A stretch of DNA of 64,000 nucleotides from an uncultured Olsenella sp. (GTDB lineage: Bacteria > Actinomycetota > Coriobacteriia > Coriobacteriales > Atopobiaceae), in NCBI GenBank assembly GCA_934660915.1, contig CAKUIF010000004.1, forward strand, positions 157,880 to 221,879. Direction: 5' to 3'. Positions 8,441-16,510 of the stretch are shown one piece after another. Within the stretch, counting starts at the first letter, position 1, and each line of letters starts with the position of its first letter. Both the position numbers and the translations under genes were made by a program. The notes below the pieces were generated by a model that ran no database searches, was not told where the DNA came from, and was given only the letters and a program-made list of their open reading frames with translations.

Positions 8441-9925
8441 CTAAAGAAGGGCGCGGCCGGAGCTCCGACGCTCCTCGGCGGAGAGTTCCTGGCGAAGCCT
8501 CGCAAGCCCGAGCTCGAGTCCCACGGGATAGGTCTGCGGGTTGAGGAAACGCGTGACGGCGGCGTCGAGGTGCATGATCGCGCTTTTGCACCGCTCGCGC
8601 GCGTGTTCGATGGAGACGGCCCCGGCATCCGTGCCGCGGCCATGGTCTACCACACGAACAAGAAGCTCGCGATAGGCGCCAGAAAGGTCATACGAACGGA
8701 ACGAGTCCAGAATGTCGATCATCTCGTCGCAGCTGGGGTCTGCGCCCTCCTGGCATATCATGTCTCCGACAGGGCACTCGGTCTCGTCATAGAACCGAAG
8801 GACCCGCTGGATTCCGGGAATCGTGCGCTTATAGGCCTGCTCGGAGAGCTTGATGACCGGGCGCCACGGCTCATCGGCAGATGCGCGGATGGCGGAGAGC
8901 TTGTAGACGCCTCCGAGACTCGGCTGAGGGTCGCAGGTGGCAAGCTTGGTCCCCACGCCGAACGAATCAATGGGCGCGCCCTGCGCAAAGAGGGACTGGA
9001 TGGTGTATTCGTCGAGATCGTTCGAGACCGAGATCTTGACATAGGGCAGCCCGGCCTCGTCGAAGGCGGCGCGGGCCTCTTTGGAAAGCTTCGCGAGGTC
9101 ACCGGAATCGATGCGAACAGCGGCAAGCCTCTCCCCTGCCTCCTCCATCTCTTTCGCGCAGATGATGGCGTTCTTGATCCCCTGCCGGACATCGTAGGTG
9201 TCGAGCAGCAGGCAGCAGTTCTTCGGGCTGGACTTGGCGAAGGCTCGGAAGGCGTCGAGCTCGGTCGGAAACGCCATGACCCACGAGTGCGCGTGCGTGC
9301 CGAAGACCGGGATGCCGTAGATTTTGCCGGCAAGGACGTTGGAGGTTGAGCTGGCGCCCGCGATGTAGGCCGCGCGGGCCACGGCGAGGCCGCCGTCGGG
9401 GCCCTGCGCCCTGCGAAGGCCGAAGTCGGACACCGGGTGGCCCTCGGCGGACTTGACCACGCGGGCGGTCTTTGTGGCGACGAGCGTCTGGAAGTTCACG
9501 AGGTTCAGAAGGGCCGTCTCGATGAGCTGGCAATCGATGATCGGGCCCATGACGCGGACCATCGGCTCTCGGGGAAACACGACCTCGCCCTCCGGCGCGG
9601 CGTCGATGGTGAGATCGAGCTTGTGCCCGCGCAAGAACTCAAGGAACGCCGGTTTGAACATGGGGCCGCCGCCGGGCGCCGTGAGAGAAGACAGGTAGTC
9701 GATATCCTCGTCGGTAAAGATGAAATTCTCGACGAGCTCAGCGATCTGGCCAGTTCCGCAGGCAACAGCGTAGCCCCCGCCAAAGGGATTCTCTCGGAAA
9801 AACGCGTTGAAGCAGGCCTCGGAACCAAAGAGCCCGGACTCCCAGAAACCCTGAGCCATGGTCAGCTCATACAAGTCGGTGTTGAGGCAGACGTCGGTTG
9901 GCTTGGTGCGATCGGTGAGCGACAT
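8441..9925 (-). CDS. pncB: Nicotinate phosphoribosyltransferase
   Basis: Joins nicotinate to phosphoribosyl pyrophosphate to give nicotinate mononucleotide, the entry step of NAD salvage (Preiss-Handler route). The 494-aa protein opens with the family hallmark TDLYELTMAQGFWESG, followed by the EVVFPREPMVRVMGP region, GTHAHSWVMAF and DSGDLAKLSKEAR of the phosphoribosyltransferase core. ATG 9925 is preceded by TAGGAG. That site overlaps the stop codon of the small upstream gene (9937-9935), so both are very likely one operon. Confidence 0.94.
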   Translation of the reverse strand: MSLTDRTKPTDVCLNTDLYELTMAQGFWESGLFGSEACFNAFFRENPFGGGYAVACGTGQIAELVENFIFTDEDIDYLSSLTAPGGGPMFKPAFLEFLRGHKLDLTIDAAPEGEVVFPREPMVRVMGPIIDCQLIETALLNLVNFQTLVATKTARVVKSAEGHPVSDFGLRRAQGPDGGLAVARAAYIAGASSTSNVLAGKIYGIPVFGTHAHSWVMAFPTELDAFRAFAKSSPKNCCLLLDTYDVRQGIKNAIICAKEMEEAGERLAAVRIDSGDLAKLSKEARAAFDEAGLPYVKISVSNDLDEYTIQSLFAQGAPIDSFGVGTKLATCDPQPSLGGVYKLSAIRASADEPWRPVIKLSEQAYKRTIPGIQRVLRFYDETECPVGDMICQEGADPSCDEMIDILDSFRSYDLSGAYRELLVRVVDHGRGTDAGAVSIEHARERCKSAIMHLDAAVTRFLNPQTYPVGLELGLARLRQELSAEERRSSGRALL

Positions 9926-9934
9926 AGGTATCTC

Positions 9935-10267
9935 CTAGCCGATGACGGTGATGAGCAGCCAGACGAGGGCGATGCCGACGACGGCGGCGATGACAATCTT
10001 TTGCCCGGGGGCCATCTTGAGATCGTCGTCGTCGGGCTCCATGAGCTTTCGGGCGTGCTCGCGGTCTGCCGCCAGCTGGGCCGCGCGAGCGGCTTCCTCG
10101 CGCGACGATTTCTCGGCGATGGCCGCGCGTTGTTTCTCGGCGCGCAGGCGATCGAGCTCGGCGCGCTCCGCCGCGTCCCGCTCAGCCTGCTCGCGGGCGG
10201 CTTTCTCGGCGCGAAGCTGCTCGAGCTCGGCCCGCTCCTCCTCGCTTAGGCCCTCATTGACTGCCAT
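9935..10267 (-). CDS. Small charged coiled-coil protein with C-terminal membrane anchor
   Basis: No family recognised. The 110-aa protein has an almost continuous charged helix (Glu/Arg/Ala rich, residues 5-75), a short acidic patch (EPDDDDLKMAPGQ) and one C-terminal membrane segment (VIAAVVGIALVWLLITVIG). This would give a tail-anchored topology with a cytoplasmic coiled coil. ATG 10267 follows GGAGGAAGA. Its stop overlaps the ribosome site of pncB. A link to NAD metabolism is suggested only by the operon. Confidence 0.7.
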   Translation of the reverse strand: MAVNEGLSEEERAELEQLRAEKAAREQAERDAAERAELDRLRAEKQRAAIAEKSSREEAARAAQLAADREHARKLMEPDDDDLKMAPGQKIVIAAVVGIALVWLLITVIG

Positions 10268-10343
10268 TCTTCCTCCGGGTTCGTTCGATGATTGGGCTGA
10301 GGTAAGAATATACCCCTTGCAAGCGCACAGGCAGACAAGCCGC

Positions 10344-11297
10344 CTATTCTGGACCCGCAACCCCCGTGGCGTCGAAAGCGGGCACGAAGCTCTCTGAGAC
10401 CGTTCCGCCCTCCTGCCACCAGATGCGCTCGAATCCAAGGTCGTCGGCATGGCACAGGGCGATCTCGTACTCGTCCTCGGTGATGGCCCGAGCAAGGTCG
10501 CCGCCCGCCCGCCGGCAGGCGTCGTTGGGGGTGTACTGGTTCATGAGCGAGAGGTCGACGGAGTTCCCCGCGACTTCCCAGATTCTTCCCAAGGCGGCAA
10601 GCGAGTCGTCAAGGTGCCCGGGAAGCATAAGGTGCCGGACGATGATGCCGCGCCTCATAAGTCCGGTCTGCTCGTCGACGAGGCGCCCGCCGGCAGACTC
10701 GACTGAAAAGACCATCTCGGCGAGGGCGGCGGCGGCCACCTCAGGATAGTCCCCCGCGGCCGAGAGCTTGCGAGCGAGGTCGCCGTCGGCGTACTTGAAG
10801 TCGGGAAGCCATACATCCACGACATCGGACATGGCCCGGATCGTGTCCACGAGCTCATATCCGCCGGTGTTGCAGACCACAGGAAGGCTCATGCCCATGT
10901 CGCGTGCGCGAAGCACAGCCTCGCGGACCGTAGGGGCGAAGTGCAGGGCCGTCACAAGGTTGATGTTCGCGGCGCCCTGGCTCTCGAGCTCAAGCATCAT
11001 GCGCGCTATCCTGGCAGGCGTGACCTCAAGGCCAAAGCCGCCCGTCGAGATCTCGTGGTTTTGGCAGAAAACGCAGCGGAGCGTGCAACCCGAGAAGAAA
11101 ATGGCACCGCTGCCAGAATCCCCGGAGATTGGCGGCTCTTCCCAGAAATGGAGTGCGGAGCGCGCGGCGCGCGGGGCTGAGGACATGCCGCAAAAACCGG
11201 TACGGCCGTGGGCACGGTCCGCCCCGCAGCCCCTCGGGCACAGCAGGCAGCGCTCGTAGGGTTTCTTGCCAAACGGAAAATCAGAGGAAGCTTCCAC
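10344..11297 (-). CDS. PflX-like radical SAM protein
   Basis: Radical SAM protein of the PflX type (COG1313-like), related to pyruvate formate-lyase activases. Its physiological substrate is not known. The 317-aa protein has an N-terminal Cys-rich motif CLLCPRGCG with a further GFCGM, then HFWEEPPISG and the radical SAM cluster motif CTLRCVFCQN (Cys-x3-Cys-x2-Cys). I place the start at GTG 11297, which overlaps the TAG stop of the glycosyltransferase gene by one base. A TTG at 11315 would add six residues but has no ribosome site. It is probably co-transcribed with that gene. Confidence 0.82.
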   Translation of the reverse strand: MEASSDFPFGKKPYERCLLCPRGCGADRAHGRTGFCGMSSAPRAARSALHFWEEPPISGDSGSGAIFFSGCTLRCVFCQNHEISTGGFGLEVTPARIARMMLELESQGAANINLVTALHFAPTVREAVLRARDMGMSLPVVCNTGGYELVDTIRAMSDVVDVWLPDFKYADGDLARKLSAAGDYPEVAAAALAEMVFSVESAGGRLVDEQTGLMRRGIIVRHLMLPGHLDDSLAALGRIWEVAGNSVDLSLMNQYTPNDACRRAGGDLARAITEDEYEIALCHADDLGFERIWWQEGGTVSESFVPAFDATGVAGPE

Positions 11298-12496
11298 TAC
11301 TTGCTGCGCCCCCAACGGTGGTGCTCGGACCGCTTCTCGGCCTCAGCCTCGAAAGCGGCGTCGGCGGGGGTGATGAGCTCGTCTTCGCCCGTTCGCGGAT
11401 TGTAGTGGTGAAGAAGGACGGGCTCGAACAGGTGAAGTTTGTGGGCAAACAGGAACGACACGGCAGCGAGAGCACAGAAGATGCCCACACGGGGCAAGGT
11501 CCCCACTTGGGTCATCACGATGGACCCGAGGCACAGAAGCAGCGTCCACGCGTACATAACCAAAACCGCTTGGCGCTGATCGAAGCCCTCGTCCATAAGC
11601 CGGTGGTGGATGTGCCCGCGATCTGCCTGGCCGATGCTCACGTGAGCCCTCGTGCGGCGAATGATGGCCGAGAAAGTGTCGAGGATGGGGACGGCCGCGA
11701 TCACCAACGGGACGATGATCGTGGTAAGTCCCGCGAAGCGGGTGACGGAGAGCAGGGATGCGCACCCGAGGGCAAAGCCAAGCGTAAGGGAACCCGAATC
11801 ACCCATAAAAATGGATGCCGGATGAAAATTGAAGCGCAAAAAGCCAAGCGCCGAGCCGGTGACGGCGATTGAGAGCGCGGCGGCATCGAGGCGCCCGGCC
11901 ATCACCGAAAGAACGAACATCGTGAAGCTCGCAATCGCCGAGATGCCGGCGGCGAGGCCGTCGAGTCCGTCGATAAGGTTGATGATGTTCACGTAAGCGA
12001 CGAGATACACCACCGTGACGGGATACGCAAGCCACCCGAGCGAAATGAAGCCGACGCCGAACGGGTTGGAGATGTCTCCGATAACGAGTCCTCCCGCGAC
12101 GGCGATAATCGCTGCCGCCAGCTGTCCAGCAAGCTTCTGCTTCGGCTTGAGCGAGTATTTGTCGTCAAGGAGGCCCGTGAGGAAGATCACGCAAAAAGCC
12201 AGTACAAGCATCCAGTAATCCACGCGCATCCTCGGCGACGGCACAAGAACCACCGGCCAGCCGAAGTGCATGGTTCCGATGTACTGGACGATGAAGGCCG
12301 CGGCGATGCCGGCAAAAATAGCGATTCCGCCCATGCGCGGCACAGGCACCTTGTTGACCCTGCGTCCAGTGGGCTTATCGATGGCGCCAAGCTTTATTGC
12401 GATTTTGCGGGCAAGAGGGGTCGCGGCGAGAGCGGTAAGAAGGGCAGCCGCAAAGAGGGACGCAAACGGAATCCATTCGGGAACACGTCCGCTCAA
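11297..12496 (-). CDS. Undecaprenyl-phosphate glycosyl-1-phosphate transferase (TagO/WecA/MraY superfamily)
   Basis: Membrane enzyme that starts cell-wall polymer synthesis by moving an amino-sugar-1-phosphate from UDP-sugar to undecaprenyl phosphate. About 10-11 membrane segments are seen. The catalytic motifs of the family are present: TGLLDDKYSLKPKQKL, NIINLIDGLDGLAAG, FMGDSGSLTLGF and RGHIHHRL. The set matches TagO/WecA rather than MraY. Start: TTG at 12496 is preferred because GGAGGGGGAGG lies just upstream. GTG 12562 and ATG 12547 are in frame but lack a site and would add a non-membrane tail. The stop overlaps the PflX-like gene start. Confidence 0.87.
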   Translation of the reverse strand: MSGRVPEWIPFASLFAAALLTALAATPLARKIAIKLGAIDKPTGRRVNKVPVPRMGGIAIFAGIAAAFIVQYIGTMHFGWPVVLVPSPRMRVDYWMLVLAFCVIFLTGLLDDKYSLKPKQKLAGQLAAAIIAVAGGLVIGDISNPFGVGFISLGWLAYPVTVVYLVAYVNIINLIDGLDGLAAGISAIASFTMFVLSVMAGRLDAAALSIAVTGSALGFLRFNFHPASIFMGDSGSLTLGFALGCASLLSVTRFAGLTTIIVPLVIAAVPILDTFSAIIRRTRAHVSIGQADRGHIHHRLMDEGFDQRQAVLVMYAWTLLLCLGSIVMTQVGTLPRVGIFCALAAVSFLFAHKLHLFEPVLLHHYNPRTGEDELITPADAAFEAEAEKRSEHHRWGRSK

Positions 12497-12660
12497 TTGC
12501 CCTCCCCCTCCAAATACTGATAAGACCGCTCTCTCATGAGGCAGCATCCATAGTAGAGACACATAAACGATAGCTTACCGTAAGGCGATTGCTTGAGCGC
12601 GCGGCGGCACTGAGCGGTCGCAGGCACTCCACACAACGGAATGGTCTCTAAAGTCAAGTC

Positions 12661-12688
12661 TTTACCTGATCCGAGCATCGAATATATT
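12661..12688 (+). promoter_or_regulatory. Promoter of the 6S-like RNA
   Basis: TTTACC (12661-12666), a 16-nt spacer and TATATT (12683-12688). The expected start falls near 12694-12696, at the 5' side of the closing stem of the RNA. Confidence 0.55.
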
Positions 12689-12693
12689 TGAGA

Positions 12694-12864
12694 TGTCGTC
12701 CCCCTGCGCCGTAAACTGGGTGAACCGACAAGCGTTACTTGGGAGTCCTAAATCTCGTGTTCAGTACGGGTATTCCCCGTTGCTGGGAAAGCCGGAACGC
12801 GCGATGCGGGCACCCACCTTTTGAAGGTGGGTTCATTATTCGGTGCAGGGGGCGGCTTTTTGTT
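12694..12864 (+). ncRNA. ssrS: Probable 6S RNA
   Basis: Structured RNA of about 170 nt with the layout of 6S RNA, the global regulator that binds RNA polymerase holoenzyme by mimicking an open promoter. The 5' CCCCCTGCGCCG pairs perfectly with CGGTGCAGGGGG at the 3' end, and the stem extends with one bulge into a T run (12857-12861). The 3' side of the central bubble holds a small hairpin, ACCCACCTT/AAGGTGGGT, as in the E. coli RNA. The upper arm includes CGTGTTC pairing with GAACGCG, and an ACGGG/CCCGT loop. The identification rests on structure and length; a covariance search was not possible. Confidence 0.68.
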
Positions 12865-12902
12865 TCTCGGCATGAGCCGCAGCGACGCAACCCGCTAAAT
12901 TA

Positions 12903-12980
12903 ATCGCCCGCCAAAGCAGCTGGTCTGAAGCCGGCATGAGCTCTTCTTGCCAAGTCAGCCCTGCAGCAGTGGCGGGCGAT
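12903..12980. repeat. Long-loop inverted repeat downstream of ilvA
   Basis: The 11-bp arms ATCGCCCGCCA (12903-12913) and TGGCGGGCGAT (12970-12980) are exact complements around a 56-nt loop that can itself fold. It lies 6 nt after the ilvA stop codon. On the minus strand the second arm is followed by TTAATTTA, only a weak T tract. It may end ilvA transcription or be a processed RNA. Confidence 0.5.
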
Positions 12981-12986
12981 CGGTGC

Positions 12987-14207
12987 CTACAGGCTCGTCT
13001 GCACGAGGGTCGGCTTGAAGCCGGCGGCTGCGATGGCGTCGACGATCTGGGCACGGTGCTCGGCGCCGTAGGCCTCGATGGTCACGCGCAGCTCGACGGC
13101 GGCGTTGCGGTTCGTGCTCACGAACTGGTTGTGCTCAAGCTTGACGACGTTGCCGTTCTGCTCGGCGACCACGGAGGCGACGCGCACGAGCATGCCCGGG
13201 CGATCAGGCAAAAGCACGCTGACGGTAAAGATGCGGCCGCGCTGGATAAGGCCGTGCTGAACGACGGAGCTCATCGTGATCACGTCCATGTTTCCGCCGG
13301 AGAGGACGCAGGCCACGCGCTTGCCCTCGGCGGGCAGGTGCTTGGCGGCGGCCACAGAGAGAAGGCCTGAGTTCTCGACGATCATCTTGTGGTTCTCGAC
13401 CATGTCGAGGAACGACACGACGAGCTCGTCGTCGTCGATGGTCATGACGTCGTCGAGGTTCTCCTTGAGGTACGGGAACACCTTGTCGCCGACCTCGAGC
13501 ACGGCGGTGCCATCGGCGATGGTGTTGGCGGAGGGAATCTTCACGGCATGCCCCGCCTCGAGCGCCGCCGTCAGAGACGGCGCGCCGGAAGGCTCCACGC
13601 CTATGACGCGGATCTTGGGGTTGTAGAGCTTGGCGAAGGTAGCCACGCCGCAAGAAAGGCCGCCGCCTCCGACCGGAACAAGAATCGTGTCGACGAGCGG
13701 GAGTTCCTGGACGATCTCCATGCCGATGGTGCCCTGTCCGGTGGCGACGGTCTTGTCGTTGAACGGCGGGATATAGGTGAGGCCCTGCTCCTCGGCAAGC
13801 TCAACGGCCTTGTTCTTGGCATCGTCAAAGACGTCGCCGTGAAGGATGACCTCGGCACCGTAGCCCTTGGTGCGCTCAACTTTGATCAGGGGCGTGGTGG
13901 TGGGCATGACGACGATCGAGCGGGCACCCGCATGCGTGGCGGCATAGGCGACGCCCTGGGCATGGTTTCCGGCGCTCGCGGTGATCACGCCTCGGTCAAG
14001 CTCCTCTTGGCTGAGCTTGGAGATCTTGTAATAAGCGCCGCGAAGCTTATAGGCCCCGGTGCGCTGCATGTTCTCGGGCTTGAGCCAAACGCGGTTGCCG
14101 GTAGAGGCGCTGAGATAGGGGCTCTCGACGAGCTTGGTCTCGAGCGTGACCTCCTTGACCTTCTCGGAAGCCTCCTCAAACGCCTCAAGGGTGAGCATCT
14201 CGGTCAT
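12987..14207 (-). CDS. ilvA: Threonine ammonia-lyase (PLP-dependent, ACT-containing)
   Basis: Deaminates threonine to 2-oxobutanoate, the first committed step towards isoleucine (or threonine breakdown). The 406-aa protein has the fold-type II PLP domain with the Schiff-base lysine in RTGAYKLRGAYYKI (near residue 47), a Gly-rich PVGGGGLSCG loop and SAGNHAQGVAYAA. A single C-terminal ACT domain begins at VSVLLPDRPGMLVRVAS. This is the medium-length form (about 400 aa), shorter than the two-ACT enzyme of E. coli (514 aa). ATG 14207 follows GGAG. The gene lies 28 nt beyond the terminator of tRNA-Ala, so it may depend on read-through. Confidence 0.93.
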   Translation of the reverse strand: MTEMLTLEAFEEASEKVKEVTLETKLVESPYLSASTGNRVWLKPENMQRTGAYKLRGAYYKISKLSQEELDRGVITASAGNHAQGVAYAATHAGARSIVVMPTTTPLIKVERTKGYGAEVILHGDVFDDAKNKAVELAEEQGLTYIPPFNDKTVATGQGTIGMEIVQELPLVDTILVPVGGGGLSCGVATFAKLYNPKIRVIGVEPSGAPSLTAALEAGHAVKIPSANTIADGTAVLEVGDKVFPYLKENLDDVMTIDDDELVVSFLDMVENHKMIVENSGLLSVAAAKHLPAEGKRVACVLSGGNMDVITMSSVVQHGLIQRGRIFTVSVLLPDRPGMLVRVASVVAEQNGNVVKLEHNQFVSTNRNAAVELRVTIEAYGAEHRAQIVDAIAAAGFKPTLVQTSL

Positions 14208-14234
14208 GGCGGCTCCAATCGTCGCTTCGAATAC

Positions 14235-14264
14235 AAAAAGCCCGGACGCCAAGGACGTCCGGGC
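14235..14264 (-). terminator. Terminator of tRNA-Ala, just upstream of ilvA
   Basis: Perfect 9-bp stem GCCCGGACG/CGTCCGGGC with a 7-nt loop followed by TTTTT on the minus strand. It sits between the tRNA and the ilvA start, with only 27 nt to the ilvA ATG. Confidence 0.82.
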
Positions 14265-14275
14265 CTGTTAATTCC

Positions 14276-14351
14276 TGGTGGAGATGAAGGGATTCGAACC
14301 CTCGGCCTCTGCCTTGCGAAGGCAGCGCTCTCCCAGCTGAGCTACATCCCC
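14276..14351 (-). tRNA. tRNA-Ala (anticodon CGC)
   Basis: A 76-nt cloverleaf read on the minus strand: acceptor GGGGATG/CATCTCC with one G-U pair, D arm AGCTCAGCTGGGAGAGC, anticodon stem CTGCC/GGCAG around the loop TTCGCAA (anticodon CGC, codon GCG), T arm GAGGGTTCGAATCCCTT, and an encoded CCA. Confidence 0.96.
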
Positions 14352-14372
14352 AGGCGCTATCGCGCGAAGGTT

Positions 14373-14401
14373 ATTGTGCCAAAGCTCGGGTTCAATGTCA
14401 A
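14373..14401 (-). promoter_or_regulatory. Promoter of tRNA-Ala
   Basis: Consensus TTGACA (14396-14401), a 17-nt spacer and CACAAT (14373-14378) on the minus strand, about 20 nt before the tRNA 5' end. Confidence 0.75.
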
Positions 14402-14484
14402 CGAGAATCTTGTTCGGTTTTCAGTTCCCGACCCGGTGGCGCCCACAGGCCCGAGGCGTCGCCCTTCTTGCCAATCACACCCGA

Positions 14485-15288
14485 TCAGTAACGCCCGCGT
14501 AGGGAATACCAACCGGAGTCCTCGGTCACGGCAAGCGGGACATCAAAGAGGTCCGAGAGGACTTCGTCGCGAAGCATGTCCTCTTTTGCTCCGTCGGCAA
14601 AGATGCGCGCGTCCTTGATGAGCAGCACGCGCCCGATGGCAGGAATGATGTCCTCCGGATAGTGGGTGACGAGGATCACGGAGCGTCCCTCGGCGGCAAG
14701 CGTGCGCATCGTGTCGCGCACGTGGTACATGCCCTCGGGATCGAGCCCGGTGCACGGCTCGTCGAAAATCAGCACCTGAGGGTCGCGGACGAGCTCACGC
14801 GCCACGAGGACGCGTCGGGCCTGTCCCGTGGACATGGTCATGATGTCCTGGGCCGCAAGCCCCGCGATGCCGAGGCGCTCCAAGGCGTCCATGGCGCAAG
14901 CGCGGTGCTCGTCGGTGACCTTCTCGCGCATAGGAAGCCCGAGCGTGCCGAAGATGCCTCCGACGACGATGTCGAGTGCCGGGAGGTGAACACGGACCTG
15001 CTCGTGCATAGTGGAGCTCACGACGCCGAGCGTGGAGCGGATATCGCTGAGCAGGGGCCTCGCGGCACCGCGGAACCTCACCGGGGGCTCCTCTCGCCAC
15101 ACAGGAAAGACCTCACGCGTCAGTAATTGGATGAAGGTGGACTTCCCCGCCCCGTTGGGGCCAAGAAGAGCAACGTGCTCGCCCTCGCGCAGCTCAAAGT
15201 CATCGACGCTCAGAATCGTGCGCGAACCGCGGACGACCTCTGCGTCATGAATGGTAAAGAGCGGCGCTGCGGAAGCGATCTCGCACAA
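14485..15288 (-). CDS. Lone ABC-type ATPase of the ModF/YlmA type
   Basis: Single nucleotide-binding domain of 267 aa with Walker A GPNGAGKST (near residue 44), Q-loop region, Walker B VLIFDEPCTGLD, and H-loop VTHYPED. The signature motif is MSTGQARRVLVAR, a variant of LSGGQ seen in the COG1119 ModF/YlmA group. No permease is adjacent, so a transport partner is not evident; such proteins may act as soluble ATPases. The start is TTG 15288, preceded by AGGGG at 7 nt, with the first residues unlike a longer extension. Confidence is high for the ABC fold and low for role. Confidence 0.85.
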   Translation of the reverse strand: MCEIASAAPLFTIHDAEVVRGSRTILSVDDFELREGEHVALLGPNGAGKSTFIQLLTREVFPVWREEPPVRFRGAARPLLSDIRSTLGVVSSTMHEQVRVHLPALDIVVGGIFGTLGLPMREKVTDEHRACAMDALERLGIAGLAAQDIMTMSTGQARRVLVARELVRDPQVLIFDEPCTGLDPEGMYHVRDTMRTLAAEGRSVILVTHYPEDIIPAIGRVLLIKDARIFADGAKEDMLRDEVLSDLFDVPLAVTEDSGWYSLRGRY

Positions 15289-15362
15289 GGCATTCCCCTA
15301 ACTGACGAAATACGGTGCGGATAATTGTACGCCGTGGCCCCAAACCCCAGCCCAGCCACGCC

Positions 15363-15466
15363 GTGAAGGCTTCACAACTTTATCAGTTACGAAACAAAGC
15401 TCCTAGCTGCGGTTATCTGAACTGAGAATACGGCCGTGAAGGCTTCATGGCTTATGAAGGCTTCAC
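15363..15466. repeat. Three copies of the GTGAAGGCTTCAC palindrome, downstream of the nuclease-like gene
   Basis: Near-palindromes of 13 bp lie at 15363-15375 (GTGAAGGCTTCAC), 15436-15448 (GTGAAGGCTTCAT) and 15454-15466 (ATGAAGGCTTCAC). The last two are direct neighbours with an 18-nt start-to-start step. The same 13-mer recurs four times on the other side of the gene at 15499-16464. The remainder of 15289-15498 holds no gene I can support. Confidence 0.85.
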
Positions 15467-15498
15467 GACGATCAAGGCGAGCGTCGACTACGAAAGGC

Positions 15499-16464
15499 CT
15501 AGCCGTAAAAGAGCGACTTGTGAAGAGACACGCGCTTCTCTATCTCGGATTTGCGTGGCTTCGGATACCGAAGGTCCATTCGATCGCAAAGAGTATGGGC
15601 CAATCCAGTAAGATCCCTTAAGTTCTTAGCCCTGACCGCATCAAGCGTAAATGTGTGCAGACCCATCGACTCGAGGGCGTCAAGACGCCTGCTGTCATTT
15701 GCCCAGTCGTCACTCGAATGAAACGCCTTGCTCTTATACTCCCCGGCAGTCGCAGCATCCTCGATATAGAAATCAGGCCTGATTCTGTCTGTGCCAAGAA
15801 TCGCCGCGCTTTCGGGGCCAAGCAGCAGCGTCTTGTTCAACTCTATCCCGGGGACGCCAAGGCCGCCGTAGGCACGAGGAAGGCTGAGCATAGCGTGGCA
15901 GGCAGACTCGGCCGGAGAGTTGGAATTCGGAGCAGCGCACTCGAGCACCGAAAGCCTTTTGTTCTTCTTGCACGCTGGATACCCCGACCCATCTTGAAAC
16001 GCCTCAAACAAGGATTCCTTCGTCAGATAAGGCTTTACACCGACAAAACCCGTCGGGCTTGCGGGGGAAAGAAGATACGTTCCGCAAAACTCCAGATACA
16101 ACAAGTCGAGCTCAGCGGGGGATACAGTCGATGCTGCCTGGGCAATAGCAAGCATGGGAGAACAGACGATCACGTGGGGGCTTAGCTCGATGAGGTCGTG
16201 GTCAAGAGGGGGCTCCCGATACGTGTGGAAAACCGCAAATAAAGAAGTCCTGCGGTTACCCGGCGAGTCGGCAAGCAAATGCAAGGGAGCAGGTAGCCCG
16301 AGCGACACGAGCAGGTCCGCGGCGCGCGAGTAAACGGTGTCACAAGGACGGGCAACCCTCATGCCCTCCCAAAGCCGCTCATACGAGGCATCGAACTCCG
16401 CTCCCGCGGCCTTTCGCCAATAATCCAACGCGGAAAGACCGCAAATCACCATTGTGTCAGTCAT
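15499..16464 (-). CDS. AbiEi-like/DUF559-like putative endonuclease, copy 1
   Basis: Orphan 321-aa protein resembling actinobacterial proteins that combine an AbiEi-type antitoxin region with a C-terminal Vsr/DUF559 nuclease-like domain. The middle carries the AbiEi-like segment VCSPMLAIAQAASTVSPAEL (residues 100-119). The C-terminal part has SPAESACHAML (183-193), then RPDFYIED (229-236) and GEYKSK (241-246). This gives the D-x(n)-E-x-K pattern of a PD-(D/E)XK nuclease, with a conserved R-x(10)-G tail. ATG 16464 has a strong GGGGAGGT site that can pair with an upstream CCCCA. No toxin partner is adjacent. A second diverged copy lies at 57369-58403. Function is inferred, not known. Confidence 0.62.
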   Translation of the reverse strand: MTDTMVICGLSALDYWRKAAGAEFDASYERLWEGMRVARPCDTVYSRAADLLVSLGLPAPLHLLADSPGNRRTSLFAVFHTYREPPLDHDLIELSPHVIVCSPMLAIAQAASTVSPAELDLLYLEFCGTYLLSPASPTGFVGVKPYLTKESLFEAFQDGSGYPACKKNKRLSVLECAAPNSNSPAESACHAMLSLPRAYGGLGVPGIELNKTLLLGPESAAILGTDRIRPDFYIEDAATAGEYKSKAFHSSDDWANDSRRLDALESMGLHTFTLDAVRAKNLRDLTGLAHTLCDRMDLRYPKPRKSEIEKRVSLHKSLFYG

Positions 16465-16473
16465 TACGCCACC

Positions 16474-16493
16474 TCCCCATAAATAGCTGGGGA
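16474..16493 (-). promoter_or_regulatory. Hairpin that could hide the ribosome site of nuclease-like copy 1
   Basis: On the minus strand TCCCCA (16488-16493) can pair with TGGGGA (16474-16479) across an 8-nt loop. The second arm overlaps the GGGGAGGT ribosome site 7 nt before the ATG. Confidence 0.45.
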
Positions 16494-16510
16494 TGAGTAT
16501 CGCCGTGCCT

